A DNA stretch of 44,600 bases. It comes from Dehalococcoidia bacterium (GTDB lineage Bacteria > Chloroflexota > Dehalococcoidia > Lucifugimonadales > Lucifugimonadaceae). Positions 1 through 8,000 of the stretch are shown in pieces (the stretch's first letter is position 1; every line of letters starts with the position of its first letter). The position numbers and the translations under genes are program-made. Location of the stretch: contig PAOU01000007.1 of assembly GCA_002708085.1 (NCBI GenBank), forward strand, positions 52,419-97,018. The letters run 5' to 3'. The notes under the pieces are model-generated. The model saw nothing but the letters and a program-made list of their open reading frames with translations, was not told where the DNA came from and ran no database searches.

Positions 1-404
1 ATATTTCCAAGATAACATGATTTTCTTGAAATATTAAAAAGTTTAGTGTCAAAATTATTTGTAAATTTAATATCATTAAGATTCCAGTTAATTGGGTATC
101 CAAACAGATTTCCTATAGATGTTGAGATCATAATGTGTCCATGTGTAGCATTTTCAGAAGTTGAATCGGATAATCCAATATTAATTAAGTAATTGCTTTT
201 GATATTTTTTGTTAACCAATCTAATGCTACTAATGATCTTGATTCATTAGAGCCTGTGATTAAGAAACAAATTTTGGTATTTGGAAATTCGGAAATATAC
301 CCTTGAAAACATATTATTTCACCTGGGCAATCAATAGGTTCAAGTCTAGAAATATTTAAGTTAACAAATAATTCATTAATATTGGTACTTACGAATGTAA
401 TCAT
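1..404 (-). CDS. Nucleoside phosphorylase-like protein, N-terminal part (runs off the window)
   Basis: Reading leftwards from an ATG at 404, an open frame continues to the window edge (134 codons) but is cut by the edge. It begins MITFVSTNINELFVNLNISR and contains the stretch NIGLSDSTSENATHGHIMIS. This resembles the glycine-containing strand-turn followed by a 'G-D/H-I-V/M-I-S' segment of MTA/SAH nucleosidases and other purine nucleoside phosphorylase-fold enzymes. The start overlaps the stop of the upstream prenyl synthase gene (ATGA overlap at 401-404), so the two are probably translationally coupled. Hopanoid clusters contain a phosphorylase (HpnG) of this fold near prenyl-transfer genes, which would fit, but only a third to a half of the protein is visible. 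The family call is tentative; the existence of the gene is fairly secure because of the overlap and the continuous frame. Confidence 0.5.
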   Translation of the reverse strand, partial: MITFVSTNINELFVNLNISRLEPIDCPGEIICFQGYISEFPNTKICFLITGSNESRSLVALDWLTKNIKSNYLINIGLSDSTSENATHGHIMISTSIGNLFGYPINWNLNDIKFTNNFDTKLFNISRKSCYLGN

Positions 405-1435
405 GAGGATCTTCCAGACAAATATGATCCTAATTCTTTAAAGTCATTTTTAAATGAGATAGGTATTTCTAAATTAGTTATAATTTTTTCTCCTTCTAGC
501 CAATATTGATTTATTAATTTTTGACAATATTTTTCACTTCCTGCCTTATCTAATATTTCTATAACTTGTTTTACATCAAACTCTGAAATAGATTTTTGTG
601 ATAAAAAGTTATGGATTTTTTTAGATATTGATAAGTTTTGATGTGATAAGCCATGAATTATAGGAAGACTCTTCTTCTTTTTTTTAATATCTGATCCTAT
701 TGGTTTTCCGGTTTTGTCTGTTCCCCAAATACCTAGAATATCATCTCTAATTTGAAATATGCTTCCCAAAATTTTTCCTAAAGAAGAAAATTGATATTCT
801 AGATCTTCATTACTGTAATTCGATGTTAAAAGCCCCAAAATTAATGAACATTCTATTAAGGTAGATGTTTTAAGGTTAATCATTCTTAAATATTCAGGAA
901 TTGTAATTCTAATTTGGGATTCGTAATGGATATCTAAAAACTGTCCTTCCATCATTCTTAGATATGAAAGAGTTAAAAGTTTTTGAGTTTTCTTTATTAT
1001 TTTTAATGGCAATTTATCATTAGTTATGTTGCCTATCTCTAGATTCCCCAAAGTTAATAATGCATTTCCAGATACAATTGATGAAGGAATGCCCCATATT
1101 GCCCATAAACTAAGTCTGTGTCTTCTGAATTTATCTTGATCTTCTATATCATCATGAATAAGAGAGAAATTATGGACAAATTCTAATGCTACTGCTGCTC
1201 TTATACTTGTTCTTAAATCACCATTCAAGGAATCTGAAGTTAATAAACAAAGAGAAGATCTGAGAATTTTCCCAGAGTAATCTTTAATTTTGTTTCCATT
1301 TACATCAGTCCATCCTAGAAAATATTTTAAATGATCATATATCGGCATATCATGTCCGCTAAAAGCATTTTTCATGTTTTTAGATATATTTTCTTGATAT
1401 CTATTTAAAAAAGAAGGATGTTTATTTGATGACAT
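401..1435 (-). CDS. Polyprenyl (geranylgeranyl-type) diphosphate synthase
   Basis: This is a trans-isoprenyl diphosphate synthase of 344 residues, the usual family length. It condenses isopentenyl diphosphate onto an allylic diphosphate in the cytoplasm. The first aspartate-rich motif is DDIED at residues 95-99, followed by the RRHRLS basic segment. The second motif is DDILG at 231-235, then the GKPIGSDIKKKKKSLPI stretch that closes the active site. The second motif has Gly where many family members have the last Asp, as is seen in several long-chain GGPP synthases. Chain length cannot be decided from sequence alone. Start ATG at 1435 has no clear Shine-Dalgarno. Its stop overlaps the next minus-strand gene by four bases. 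The 1436-1569 spacer separates it from the divergent dnaJ operon. ispDF at 5191 supplies precursors for this enzyme, though on the other strand. Confidence 0.85.
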   Translation of the reverse strand: MSSNKHPSFLNRYQENISKNMKNAFSGHDMPIYDHLKYFLGWTDVNGNKIKDYSGKILRSSLCLLTSDSLNGDLRTSIRAAVALEFVHNFSLIHDDIEDQDKFRRHRLSLWAIWGIPSSIVSGNALLTLGNLEIGNITNDKLPLKIIKKTQKLLTLSYLRMMEGQFLDIHYESQIRITIPEYLRMINLKTSTLIECSLILGLLTSNYSNEDLEYQFSSLGKILGSIFQIRDDILGIWGTDKTGKPIGSDIKKKKKSLPIIHGLSHQNLSISKKIHNFLSQKSISEFDVKQVIEILDKAGSEKYCQKLINQYWLEGEKIITNLEIPISFKNDFKELGSYLSGRSS

Positions 1436-1520
1436 TTTAAATTGTTTAATATTTATATTTATTTTAAATAATAAGAATCTTTTACAAAAGGGGAAATAGG
1501 TGATAGTTTTTTATCAACAA

Positions 1521-1543
1521 ATCTGATAATATCATTATTAGAT
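1521..1543. promoter_or_regulatory. Inverted repeat in the divergent dnaJ / prenyl synthase spacer, candidate operator
   Basis: Two 10-base arms, ATCTGATAAT (1521-1530) and ATTATTAGAT (1534-1543), are complementary at 9 of 10 positions around a 3-base spacer. The repeat ends 26 bases before the dnaJ start. Because the operon encodes an HspR-type repressor, this dyad is a reasonable autoregulatory operator, but it does not resemble the published HAIR consensus (CTTGAGT-N7-ACTCAAG). A weaker TGATA...TATCA pair lies just upstream at 1501-1516. In DNA this AT-rich, dyads arise by chance, so confidence is low. Confidence 0.3.
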
Positions 1544-1569
1544 ATTTTATAACTGTATTGTAATATTAA

Positions 1570-2502
1570 ATGACTAAGAGCTATTACGAAGTATTAGGAA
1601 TTAGTAAAAATTCTGATAAAAAGAATATTGTTTCTGCTTTTAGAAAATTAGCTAGGAAATTTCATCCTGATGTTAATAAAAAAAATTCTTATAACGAGCA
1701 AAAATTTAAAGAGATTAATCAGGCATATCAAGTATTATCTGATGATAAATCTAGAAAAGATTATGATGAATTTGGAGATAATTGGATACATGCAGATCAA
1801 ATAAGATCTAATGGTATCAACAACTCATTTAAATTTGATGGTAATTTGAATAGTGACTTTTTCTCATTTAATGATTTCTTTAATCTAAATAATCGATCTA
1901 GAAGTAATTCCAAATATCAAAATTCTCATAAAATAGAAATTTCAGTCACTTTGAAAGAACTATATTTTGGTACGAAAAGAATAATTACCATTAAAGAAAA
2001 AATTAATTGTGCTAAATGTGATTCAAGTAAAAATTTTCAAAATATCAAATGCACACTGTGTAATGGATCTGGCAAAACGGTTAAATCTAAAAATATTGAA
2101 TTTGAAGTCCCTAGAGGATTGAAAAATGAAGGAATTATAAAATTACGAAGACCAGATTCAAAAGTCATTAATATTATGGTTAAACAAGTTAAAGAAGATA
2201 ATTTTATTAGAAAAAATAATGATTTATTTACTAAGGTGAATGTAGATTATTTAGATGCTATTTTAGGAGGTGAAGTTGTTGTGAGTACATTGGATAAACC
2301 TATTAGTTTAAAAATACCTGCGGGTACTAAAAATTCAACACTTTTTAAAGTTAAAGATAAAGGAATGCCAAGTTTAAATTCCAATAAATTAGGTTCTTTA
2401 ATTGTAGAAATTGATGTTTCTATTCCATCTGAAATTTCTATGAAAGAGAAAACCATTTTAGAGAAATTAAGAATTTCTAAGAGAGAAAATGATGCACTTT
2501 GA
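1570..2502 (+). CDS. dnaJ: DnaJ-family co-chaperone with a reduced zinc finger
   Basis: J-domain co-chaperone that stimulates Hsp70 ATP hydrolysis and delivers clients. The J-domain covers residues 4-66 with the diagnostic HPD at 32-34. A linker rich in Asn, Ser and Phe (about 75-115) replaces a classical G/F region. The C-terminal substrate-binding beta-domains run from about 120 to 300. Canonical type I DnaJ has four CxxCxGxG repeats, but here only two cysteine pairs are present (C147/C150 and C161/C164, the latter followed by NGSGK), enough for one zinc site. At 310 residues it is shorter than full DnaJ (about 375) and closer to CbpA/DnaJ2 proteins. The gene is first in a stress operon and its end overlaps hspR by 14 bases. 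DnaK and GrpE are not in the window. Confidence 0.85.
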   Translation: MTKSYYEVLGISKNSDKKNIVSAFRKLARKFHPDVNKKNSYNEQKFKEINQAYQVLSDDKSRKDYDEFGDNWIHADQIRSNGINNSFKFDGNLNSDFFSFNDFFNLNNRSRSNSKYQNSHKIEISVTLKELYFGTKRIITIKEKINCAKCDSSKNFQNIKCTLCNGSGKTVKSKNIEFEVPRGLKNEGIIKLRRPDSKVINIMVKQVKEDNFIRKNNDLFTKVNVDYLDAILGGEVVVSTLDKPISLKIPAGTKNSTLFKVKDKGMPSLNSNKLGSLIVEIDVSIPSEISMKEKTILEKLRISKRENDAL

Positions 2503-2827
2503 TTATGATGAACCTTGTTATGCTATAAGTGTTACTGCTAGATTCATAGGAGTTCATGTTCAAACTTTGAGATATTATGAAAGAGCAGGTTTAGTTAGCC
2601 CTAAAAGATCTAATGGAAATACTAGGTTATATTCTAGAAAAGATGTTGATAGGTTACTTCAGATAAAACAATGGATAGAGGATTTAGGCGTTAACTTAGC
2701 AGGCGTAGAAATTATTGAGCGTTTAAATGAAAGAGTTCTCGAGTTGGAAATTCAAGTACAAGATTTAATAAAAGAATTAATTATTTTAAGAGATAAAAAT
2801 AATAAAAGTTTAAATTCAGGAAGATAG
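2489..2827 (+). CDS. hspR: HspR-like MerR-family heat-shock regulator
   Basis: DNA-binding regulator of 112 residues. The N-terminal winged helix has the MerR-type sequence ending in VQTLRYYERAGLVSP, followed by the wing (SNGNTRLYSRKDVDRL) and a C-terminal coiled coil rich in Glu, Leu and Ile (about 70-110). It has no cysteines arranged as a metal site, matching HspR rather than metal-sensing MerR proteins. In Streptomyces and Mycobacterium HspR represses dnaK and clpB operons together with DnaK. Here it sits between dnaJ (14-base overlap, ATG at 2489) and a Clp ATPase, the expected neighbourhood. An in-frame second ATG immediately follows the first, so the start is uncertain by one codon. 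It most likely autoregulates this operon. Confidence 0.85.
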   Translation: MMHFDYDEPCYAISVTARFIGVHVQTLRYYERAGLVSPKRSNGNTRLYSRKDVDRLLQIKQWIEDLGVNLAGVEIIERLNERVLELEIQVQDLIKELIILRDKNNKSLNSGR

Positions 2828-2847
2828 AATTTAGTAAAGAGGTATAG

Positions 2848-5166
2848 ATGGTTTTTCCTAGACAAGAAGAATATACAGATGAAGCTAAAGAAGCTTTAAA
2901 TAAAGCTAGTGCATGGCTAAATGATATGAGGAATAGTCAAATGGATGCTGAGCATCTATTAATGGGTTTAATTTCAATTGATAATGGCATGACTGAAAAG
3001 ATTTTATATGCTTTAGATGTAAAAATAGAAAACATGATAGTTGATTTAGAGAAAGCCATTAGAGCATTTCCAAAATTAGGAGAGTCGAATTCTGAAACTA
3101 GACAGATATATGCAACTCCCAGATTATTAAAAGTTATTGATCATTCATTGCAAGAGAAAAAAAGGTTAAAAGATGAATATATTGCCTCAGAACATTTGTT
3201 ACATGGATTAGCTTCATTAGAAGACGGAGAAATATCAACAATATTTGCTAAATATGGAGTTTCTCAAGAAAGAATTTATCATGCTTTAAAAGATATACGT
3301 GGAAGTCATAGAGTTACAGATCCCAGTGCTGAAAGTAAATATCAGGCCTTGGAAAAATATAGTGTAGATTTAACTAAATTAGCTAGAAATTCAAAATTGG
3401 ACCCTGTTTTAGGGAGAGAAATAGAGATTAAGAGAGTTATTCAGACATTGTCTAGAAGAACAAAAAATAACCCTGTTTTAATAGGTGATGCTGGTGTTGG
3501 AAAAACAGCTATAGTAGAAGGTTTAGCTCAATTGATTATAGAAGATGAAGTGCCTTCATCACTCCAAGGAAGAAGGGTAATAAAATTAGAAATGTCTTCT
3601 TTGTTAGCAGGAAGTAAATTTAGAGGAGAGTTTGAAGAAAGATTAAAAGCAGTGATGGACGAAATAAGAGCAGCTTCAGGAGAAATTGTTTTGTTTATTG
3701 ATGAACTACATACTGTTGTTGGAGCAGGAGGTGCAGAAGGAGCTATTGATGCTTCTAATATGATGAAACCAGCTTTAGCACGAGGAGAGCTTCAGGTAGT
3801 TGGAGCTACAACTCCTGAAGAATATAGAAAGTACATAGAATCTGATAAAGCTTTGGAAAGAAGATTTACGCCAGTTAATATAGATGAACCTTCTCCGGAA
3901 ATAGCAGTTGAAATGCTTAATATATTAAGTAAAAGATATGAAGATCATCATGAAATAAAAATCTCTAATGATGCTATTGAGTCTGCAGTGAATCTTAGTG
4001 CAAGATACATCACTGATAGGTTTTTACCAGATAAGGCGATAGATTTAATTGATGAAAGTGCTGCAAAATTAAGAATTGAAATTGAAGGAAAACAAAATAA
4101 AAACTCTGATCAGAAATTTGGAAAATTAACTCCTGAAAATATAGCCGAACTGATTTCAGAAAGAACCTCAATACAAGTTGCAAGACTCGTGGAAAAAGAT
4201 AAGTCTAGATTGTTGAAATTAGAAGAAAGATTACATGAAAGAGTGATTGGACAAAATAAGGCAGTAGAAGCTTTATCTGATGCAATTAGACGGCAAAGAT
4301 CAGGCGTAAGTGATCCTAATCGTCCTATAGGAACTTTTATTTTTTTAGGTCCTACTGGAGTAGGAAAAACAGAACTTGCTCGAGCTTTAGCAGAAAGTTT
4401 ATTTGATGATGAAGATAATTTGGTAAGAATAGATATGTCTGAATATCAAGAAAAACATACTGTTTCTAGATTAATAGGTTCTCCTCCAGGTTATATAGGT
4501 TATGATGATTCAGGACAATTAACTGAAGCTGTTAGAAGAAGACCATTCAGAGTAGTTCTTTTTGATGAAATAGAGAAAGCTCATCCAGATGTTAGTAATG
4601 TATTATTACAAGTTTTAGATGATGGTCGTTTAACTGATAGTCATGGAAGAGTGATAAATTTTAGAAATACAGTAATTATCATGACTAGTAATTTAGGTTC
4701 CCAACATATTTCTAAAGAATCAGTAGGTTTTAAAATTCAATCTAATGATGAAGAATGGAATAACAAAAAATCTAGAGTAGAGGAGTCTCTTTCTAATCAT
4801 TTTAGGCCTGAATTTTTAAATAGAATTGATGAAACTATTATCTTTGATTCATTAGATGATAATGATCTTCTTAAAATCGTGGATATTGTAGTGTCAAAAG
4901 TGAGAAACCGTATGGAAGACTTAGGAGTAAAAATTGATGTTTCAAAGGGTGCCCTTAAATGGTTAGTAGAAAAAGGTTTCGATAAAATGTTCGGAGCACG
5001 TCCTCTTAGAAGAGCTGTTCAAAGAAATTTAGAAAATCAATTAGCTAAGAGAATTTTAAGTGGAGAATTTAAGAAACGAAGTAATATTAAAGTTCAAGTA
5101 AAAAAAGATAATCTAGTGTTTTCTTTAAATAATAAAACAAAAAAATCTACTAATAATCTAAAATAA
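2848..5166 (+). CDS. clpC: Clp/Hsp100 AAA+ ATPase, ClpC-like without a middle domain
   Basis: Double-ring AAA+ unfoldase of 772 residues. Domain order: Clp N-terminal repeats (about 1-150); first AAA+ module with Walker A GDAGVGKT (213-220) and Walker B VLFIDE (281-286); second module with Walker A GPTGVGKT (501-508), Walker B VVLFDE (569-574) and an NRID arginine-finger segment near 659. The loop at 626-628 reads VGF, the hydrophobic tripeptide by which ClpC binds ClpP. ClpB lacks it, so this should be a protease partner rather than a pure disaggregase. Between the modules (410-465) there is no room for either the long ClpB coiled coil or the short UVR-type ClpC middle domain. The RBS AAGAGG lies just before the ATG. 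The gene is third in the dnaJ-hspR operon, so heat-shock control is likely. No ClpP gene is in the window. Confidence 0.88.
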   Translation: MVFPRQEEYTDEAKEALNKASAWLNDMRNSQMDAEHLLMGLISIDNGMTEKILYALDVKIENMIVDLEKAIRAFPKLGESNSETRQIYATPRLLKVIDHSLQEKKRLKDEYIASEHLLHGLASLEDGEISTIFAKYGVSQERIYHALKDIRGSHRVTDPSAESKYQALEKYSVDLTKLARNSKLDPVLGREIEIKRVIQTLSRRTKNNPVLIGDAGVGKTAIVEGLAQLIIEDEVPSSLQGRRVIKLEMSSLLAGSKFRGEFEERLKAVMDEIRAASGEIVLFIDELHTVVGAGGAEGAIDASNMMKPALARGELQVVGATTPEEYRKYIESDKALERRFTPVNIDEPSPEIAVEMLNILSKRYEDHHEIKISNDAIESAVNLSARYITDRFLPDKAIDLIDESAAKLRIEIEGKQNKNSDQKFGKLTPENIAELISERTSIQVARLVEKDKSRLLKLEERLHERVIGQNKAVEALSDAIRRQRSGVSDPNRPIGTFIFLGPTGVGKTELARALAESLFDDEDNLVRIDMSEYQEKHTVSRLIGSPPGYIGYDDSGQLTEAVRRRPFRVVLFDEIEKAHPDVSNVLLQVLDDGRLTDSHGRVINFRNTVIIMTSNLGSQHISKESVGFKIQSNDEEWNNKKSRVEESLSNHFRPEFLNRIDETIIFDSLDDNDLLKIVDIVVSKVRNRMEDLGVKIDVSKGALKWLVEKGFDKMFGARPLRRAVQRNLENQLAKRILSGEFKKRSNIKVQVKKDNLVFSLNNKTKKSTNNLK

Positions 5167-5190
5167 TGCTTTTCTTTAAATTTTTTAATT

Positions 5191-6393
5191 TTGGTGTATG
5201 TTTTGAGAAAATCTAAGAAACCTGTTTATTCAATAGGGATTATATTAGCTGCAGGAAATAGTACTAGAACTGGTGGAAAAGATAAGATGTTTATTAGGTT
5301 CCAGGGTATTCCTTTGATTATCCATAGCATTTCCAAGTTTAGTAATCATGAATTGATTGACTATACTATTGTAGTTGTTCCAGAAAATAAGAAGTTAATA
5401 ATGGAAAAAATAATAATTCAATGGAATTTAAAAAATATTCTTGTTGTATCCGGAGGAGAAAGGAGGCAAGATTCTGTTTTAAATGCTCTTTCAGAAGTTA
5501 GAAAAAATGAAATTTTTAATAAAGTTAAATTGGTTGCTATTCATGATGGAGCTAGACCATTTTTTAGTGAAAAATTATTAAATCAAGGATTTGATTTAGC
5601 AGATAAGTATCATGCTGCTATTCCTGTAATTCCTGTGAATGATACTGTAAAAATTGTTGATAATAATGGATTTGTTGAAAACACTTTAGACAGGGGGTCA
5701 ATTTTTAGAGTTCAAACTCCTCAAATTTTCAGTTTGGATCTAATTATTAAAGCACATAAGGATAAATCACAAGAATTTACAGATGATGCATCAATGGTTG
5801 AGCTTTTAGGGGAAAAAGTGAAAGTTTTTAATGGAGAATATAAAAATGTAAAGATTACCACTGCTTCTGATTTAGAAAATTTAAATATTATTAACTTTGG
5901 AAAAAATAATAATTCTATTTATGGTCTAGGAATAGATAGCCACCGACTAAAATTAGGAATAGATTTAATATTGGGTGGAATAAAAATAGATCACAATAAA
6001 GGTCTTGATGGACATAGTGATGGTGATGTTCTTTTGCATTCTATTTGTGATGCAATATTAGGTGCATTAGGATTAGTTGATTTAGGTTATCATTATCCTT
6101 CTAGCGATCTTAATTTACAGGGAATAGATAGTTCAGAAATGTTAAATAAAATTTTAAATATGATGAAAGAGAAGAACTTTGAACTTAATCACTTGGATTC
6201 TACTATAATCACTCAAGAACCTAGAATTTCAGATTATAGAGAATCGATAGAAAATAATTTGTCTAATTTATTAGGGATAAATGAATTTTCAGTGAATTTA
6301 AAAGCTACTACTACAGACTTTTTGGGTTTTATCGGAAAATCTGAAGGAATTGCTGCACAATCAATAGTAACTTTAAATAAACTAAATAATTAG
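5191..6393 (+). CDS. ispDF: Bifunctional IspD/IspF enzyme of the MEP isoprenoid pathway
   Basis: Fusion of 2-C-methyl-D-erythritol 4-phosphate cytidylyltransferase (IspD, about residues 12-235) and 2-C-methyl-D-erythritol 2,4-cyclodiphosphate synthase (IspF, about 243-400). The IspD nucleotide loop is ILAAGNSTRTGGKDKMF (18-34), with HDGARPF (118-124) and VNDTVK later. IspF has the metal ligands D249 and H251 in GIDSHR and H283 in LLHS, plus the GLDGHSDGDV loop. The two domains catalyse non-consecutive steps; IspE is not in the window. The start is uncertain: TTG at 5191 or GTG at 5194, neither with a good Shine-Dalgarno. It sits 24 bases after clpC and 7 bases before cysS, and may be read with both. 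Products feed prenyl synthases such as the one at 401-1435. Confidence 0.9.
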   Translation: MVYVLRKSKKPVYSIGIILAAGNSTRTGGKDKMFIRFQGIPLIIHSISKFSNHELIDYTIVVVPENKKLIMEKIIIQWNLKNILVVSGGERRQDSVLNALSEVRKNEIFNKVKLVAIHDGARPFFSEKLLNQGFDLADKYHAAIPVIPVNDTVKIVDNNGFVENTLDRGSIFRVQTPQIFSLDLIIKAHKDKSQEFTDDASMVELLGEKVKVFNGEYKNVKITTASDLENLNIINFGKNNNSIYGLGIDSHRLKLGIDLILGGIKIDHNKGLDGHSDGDVLLHSICDAILGALGLVDLGYHYPSSDLNLQGIDSSEMLNKILNMMKEKNFELNHLDSTIITQEPRISDYRESIENNLSNLLGINEFSVNLKATTTDFLGFIGKSEGIAAQSIVTLNKLNN

Positions 6394-6400
6394 GGATATT

Positions 6401-7768
6401 TTGAAATTTTACGATAGTTTAGATAAGAAAAAGAAAGATTTAGATATAAAAAATCAAAAAGTAACTATCTACGTATGTGGAGTTACCACTTCAGATTATT
6501 CTCATTTGGGCCATGCATTTTCTTCAATGGTGTTCGAGGTTCTTCAAAAATATTTGGAATATAAAAAAATTCAAGTTACTAGAATCCAGAATTTCACAGA
6601 TGTCGATGACAAAATAATTGCTAAAGCTATTAAAGAAGAATTGACTATGAATCAAGTTTCTGAAAAATATATTAATGCTTTTATTGAAGATATGGATAAA
6701 TTAAAAATTAAAAAAGCAGACTCTTATCCTAAAGCAACTGATGAAATTCCAAATATTATTAATTTTATAAAAAAATTAGAAAGTAAAGGTTTTACTTATA
6801 ACTTGAATGGCAGTGTGTATTTCAAAGTAAAGAACAAAGAAGATTATGGTAAATTGAGCAGAAGAGATTTAGATAACATTGTTCAGGGAACTAGAGTAGA
6901 CATTGAAGAAAACAAACAACACCCTGGAGATTTTGCCTTATGGAAGAAATCTAAAGATGATGAGCCTTTTTGGGATTCCCCTTGGGGTAAAGGTAGGCCT
7001 GGTTGGCATATTGAATGTAGTTCTATGGTAATGACTAATTTTGGAAGTTCTGTTGATATTCATGGAGGAGGTTTAGATCTTTTATTTCCTCATCATGAGA
7101 ATGAAATAGCACAGTCTGAAGCAATTACTGGAGATAGATTTGCTAAATTTTGGATGCATAATGGATTGCTAAAAATTTCTGGAGATAAGATGAGTAAATC
7201 TACTGGAAATCTTATAAGGCTTAGAGATGCTTTGGAAATTCATTCTCCTAATTCTTTGAGATTATGGATGTTAAGTTCTCATTATAGAAATCCAATTCTT
7301 TACGATAAGAAAAACATTATTGCTCAATCTAAAGCCCTTAAAAGATTAAGAGAAGCAACACTCATTTCTAATACAGGAAATACTCATTCAAATTTTTCAG
7401 TTAAAAAATACAGAGAAGTTTTTGAAAAATATATGGATGATGATTTAAATACTCCTAAGGCTCTAAGTGTTTTATTTGATTTGTCTAGAGAAATAAATAA
7501 GTTGAATTCATTAGGGAAAGAAATTCAAGAAGCACAGAGGTTATTAAAAGAACTTGCAATGATTTTAGGATTAGATTTAGATAAAGATGAAGAGGAAGAA
7601 AAAATAGAAATTGATGAAGTTTACATAGATCACTTAATCAAAAAGAGAAATCAGTTTAGAAAAGAAAAATTATTTAAAGAAGCTGATGAAACTAGAGAAG
7701 AATTAAAAAAAATGGGAGTTGAAATTAGAGATTCTCAACAAGGAACTGTTTGGAAAAAAATTAGTTAA
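6401..7768 (+). CDS. cysS: Cysteinyl-tRNA synthetase
   Basis: Class I aminoacyl-tRNA synthetase of 455 residues, the normal size. The first signature is HLGH at 35-38 after the zinc ligand Cys26 (YVCGVTT). Further zinc-site residues are Cys206 (WHIECSS) and the HHENE segment at 231-235. The KMSKS loop is exact at 263-267. The C-terminal helical anticodon-binding part starts near 345 and ends in QQGTVWKKIS. Start codon is TTG at 6401 with AGGGAT close upstream. ispDF-cysS adjacency is common in bacteria. The 3' end overlaps the convergent secG gene by 8 bases, so there is no room for an intergenic terminator. Confidence 0.95.
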   Translation: MKFYDSLDKKKKDLDIKNQKVTIYVCGVTTSDYSHLGHAFSSMVFEVLQKYLEYKKIQVTRIQNFTDVDDKIIAKAIKEELTMNQVSEKYINAFIEDMDKLKIKKADSYPKATDEIPNIINFIKKLESKGFTYNLNGSVYFKVKNKEDYGKLSRRDLDNIVQGTRVDIEENKQHPGDFALWKKSKDDEPFWDSPWGKGRPGWHIECSSMVMTNFGSSVDIHGGGLDLLFPHHENEIAQSEAITGDRFAKFWMHNGLLKISGDKMSKSTGNLIRLRDALEIHSPNSLRLWMLSSHYRNPILYDKKNIIAQSKALKRLREATLISNTGNTHSNFSVKKYREVFEKYMDDDLNTPKALSVLFDLSREINKLNSLGKEIQEAQRLLKELAMILGLDLDKDEEEEKIEIDEVYIDHLIKKRNQFRKEKLFKEADETREELKKMGVEIRDSQQGTVWKKIS

Positions 7769-7970
7769 ACCTTACATTAAGTACAGCTACTACTACGAAA
7801 ATTATACCCAAGATTATAGTTGATCTGAATAATGTTCTTTCAAAGCCTCTTCTTACTCTGAATGAATTTTCTCCTTGTCCAAAAAGTGCAGTGCCTGTGC
7901 CTCGAACTTGAAGCAAAATTACAATTATTAATAGTACTGAAACAATTATTTCTATGATACTGTAAATCAT
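7761..7970 (-). CDS. secG: SecG subunit of the Sec translocon
   Basis: Small inner-membrane protein of 69 residues that assists SecYE/SecA in protein export. It has two transmembrane helices (about 4-22 and 48-66) separated by the family-typical cytoplasmic loop LQVRGTGTALFGQGENSFR, whose G-rich LFGQG segment is diagnostic. A strong GAGGAG ribosome-binding site lies 5 bases before the ATG at 7970. The gene is the third of a minus-strand run gatB-yvcK-secG and ends inside the 3' end of convergent cysS. Confidence 0.9.
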   Translation of the reverse strand: MIYSIIEIIVSVLLIIVILLQVRGTGTALFGQGENSFRVRRGFERTLFRSTIILGIIFVVVAVLNVRFN

Positions 7971-8000
7971 TTTTCTCCTCTATTTATTAACAACATACTA

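Noticed and set aside
1436-1569. Canonical HAIR operator of HspR
   Set aside because: No CTTGAGT-N7-ACTCAAG-like sequence is present in the spacer.
2848-5166. Naming the ATPase ClpB
   Set aside because: It lacks the coiled-coil middle domain and has a VGF ClpP-binding loop that ClpB does not have.
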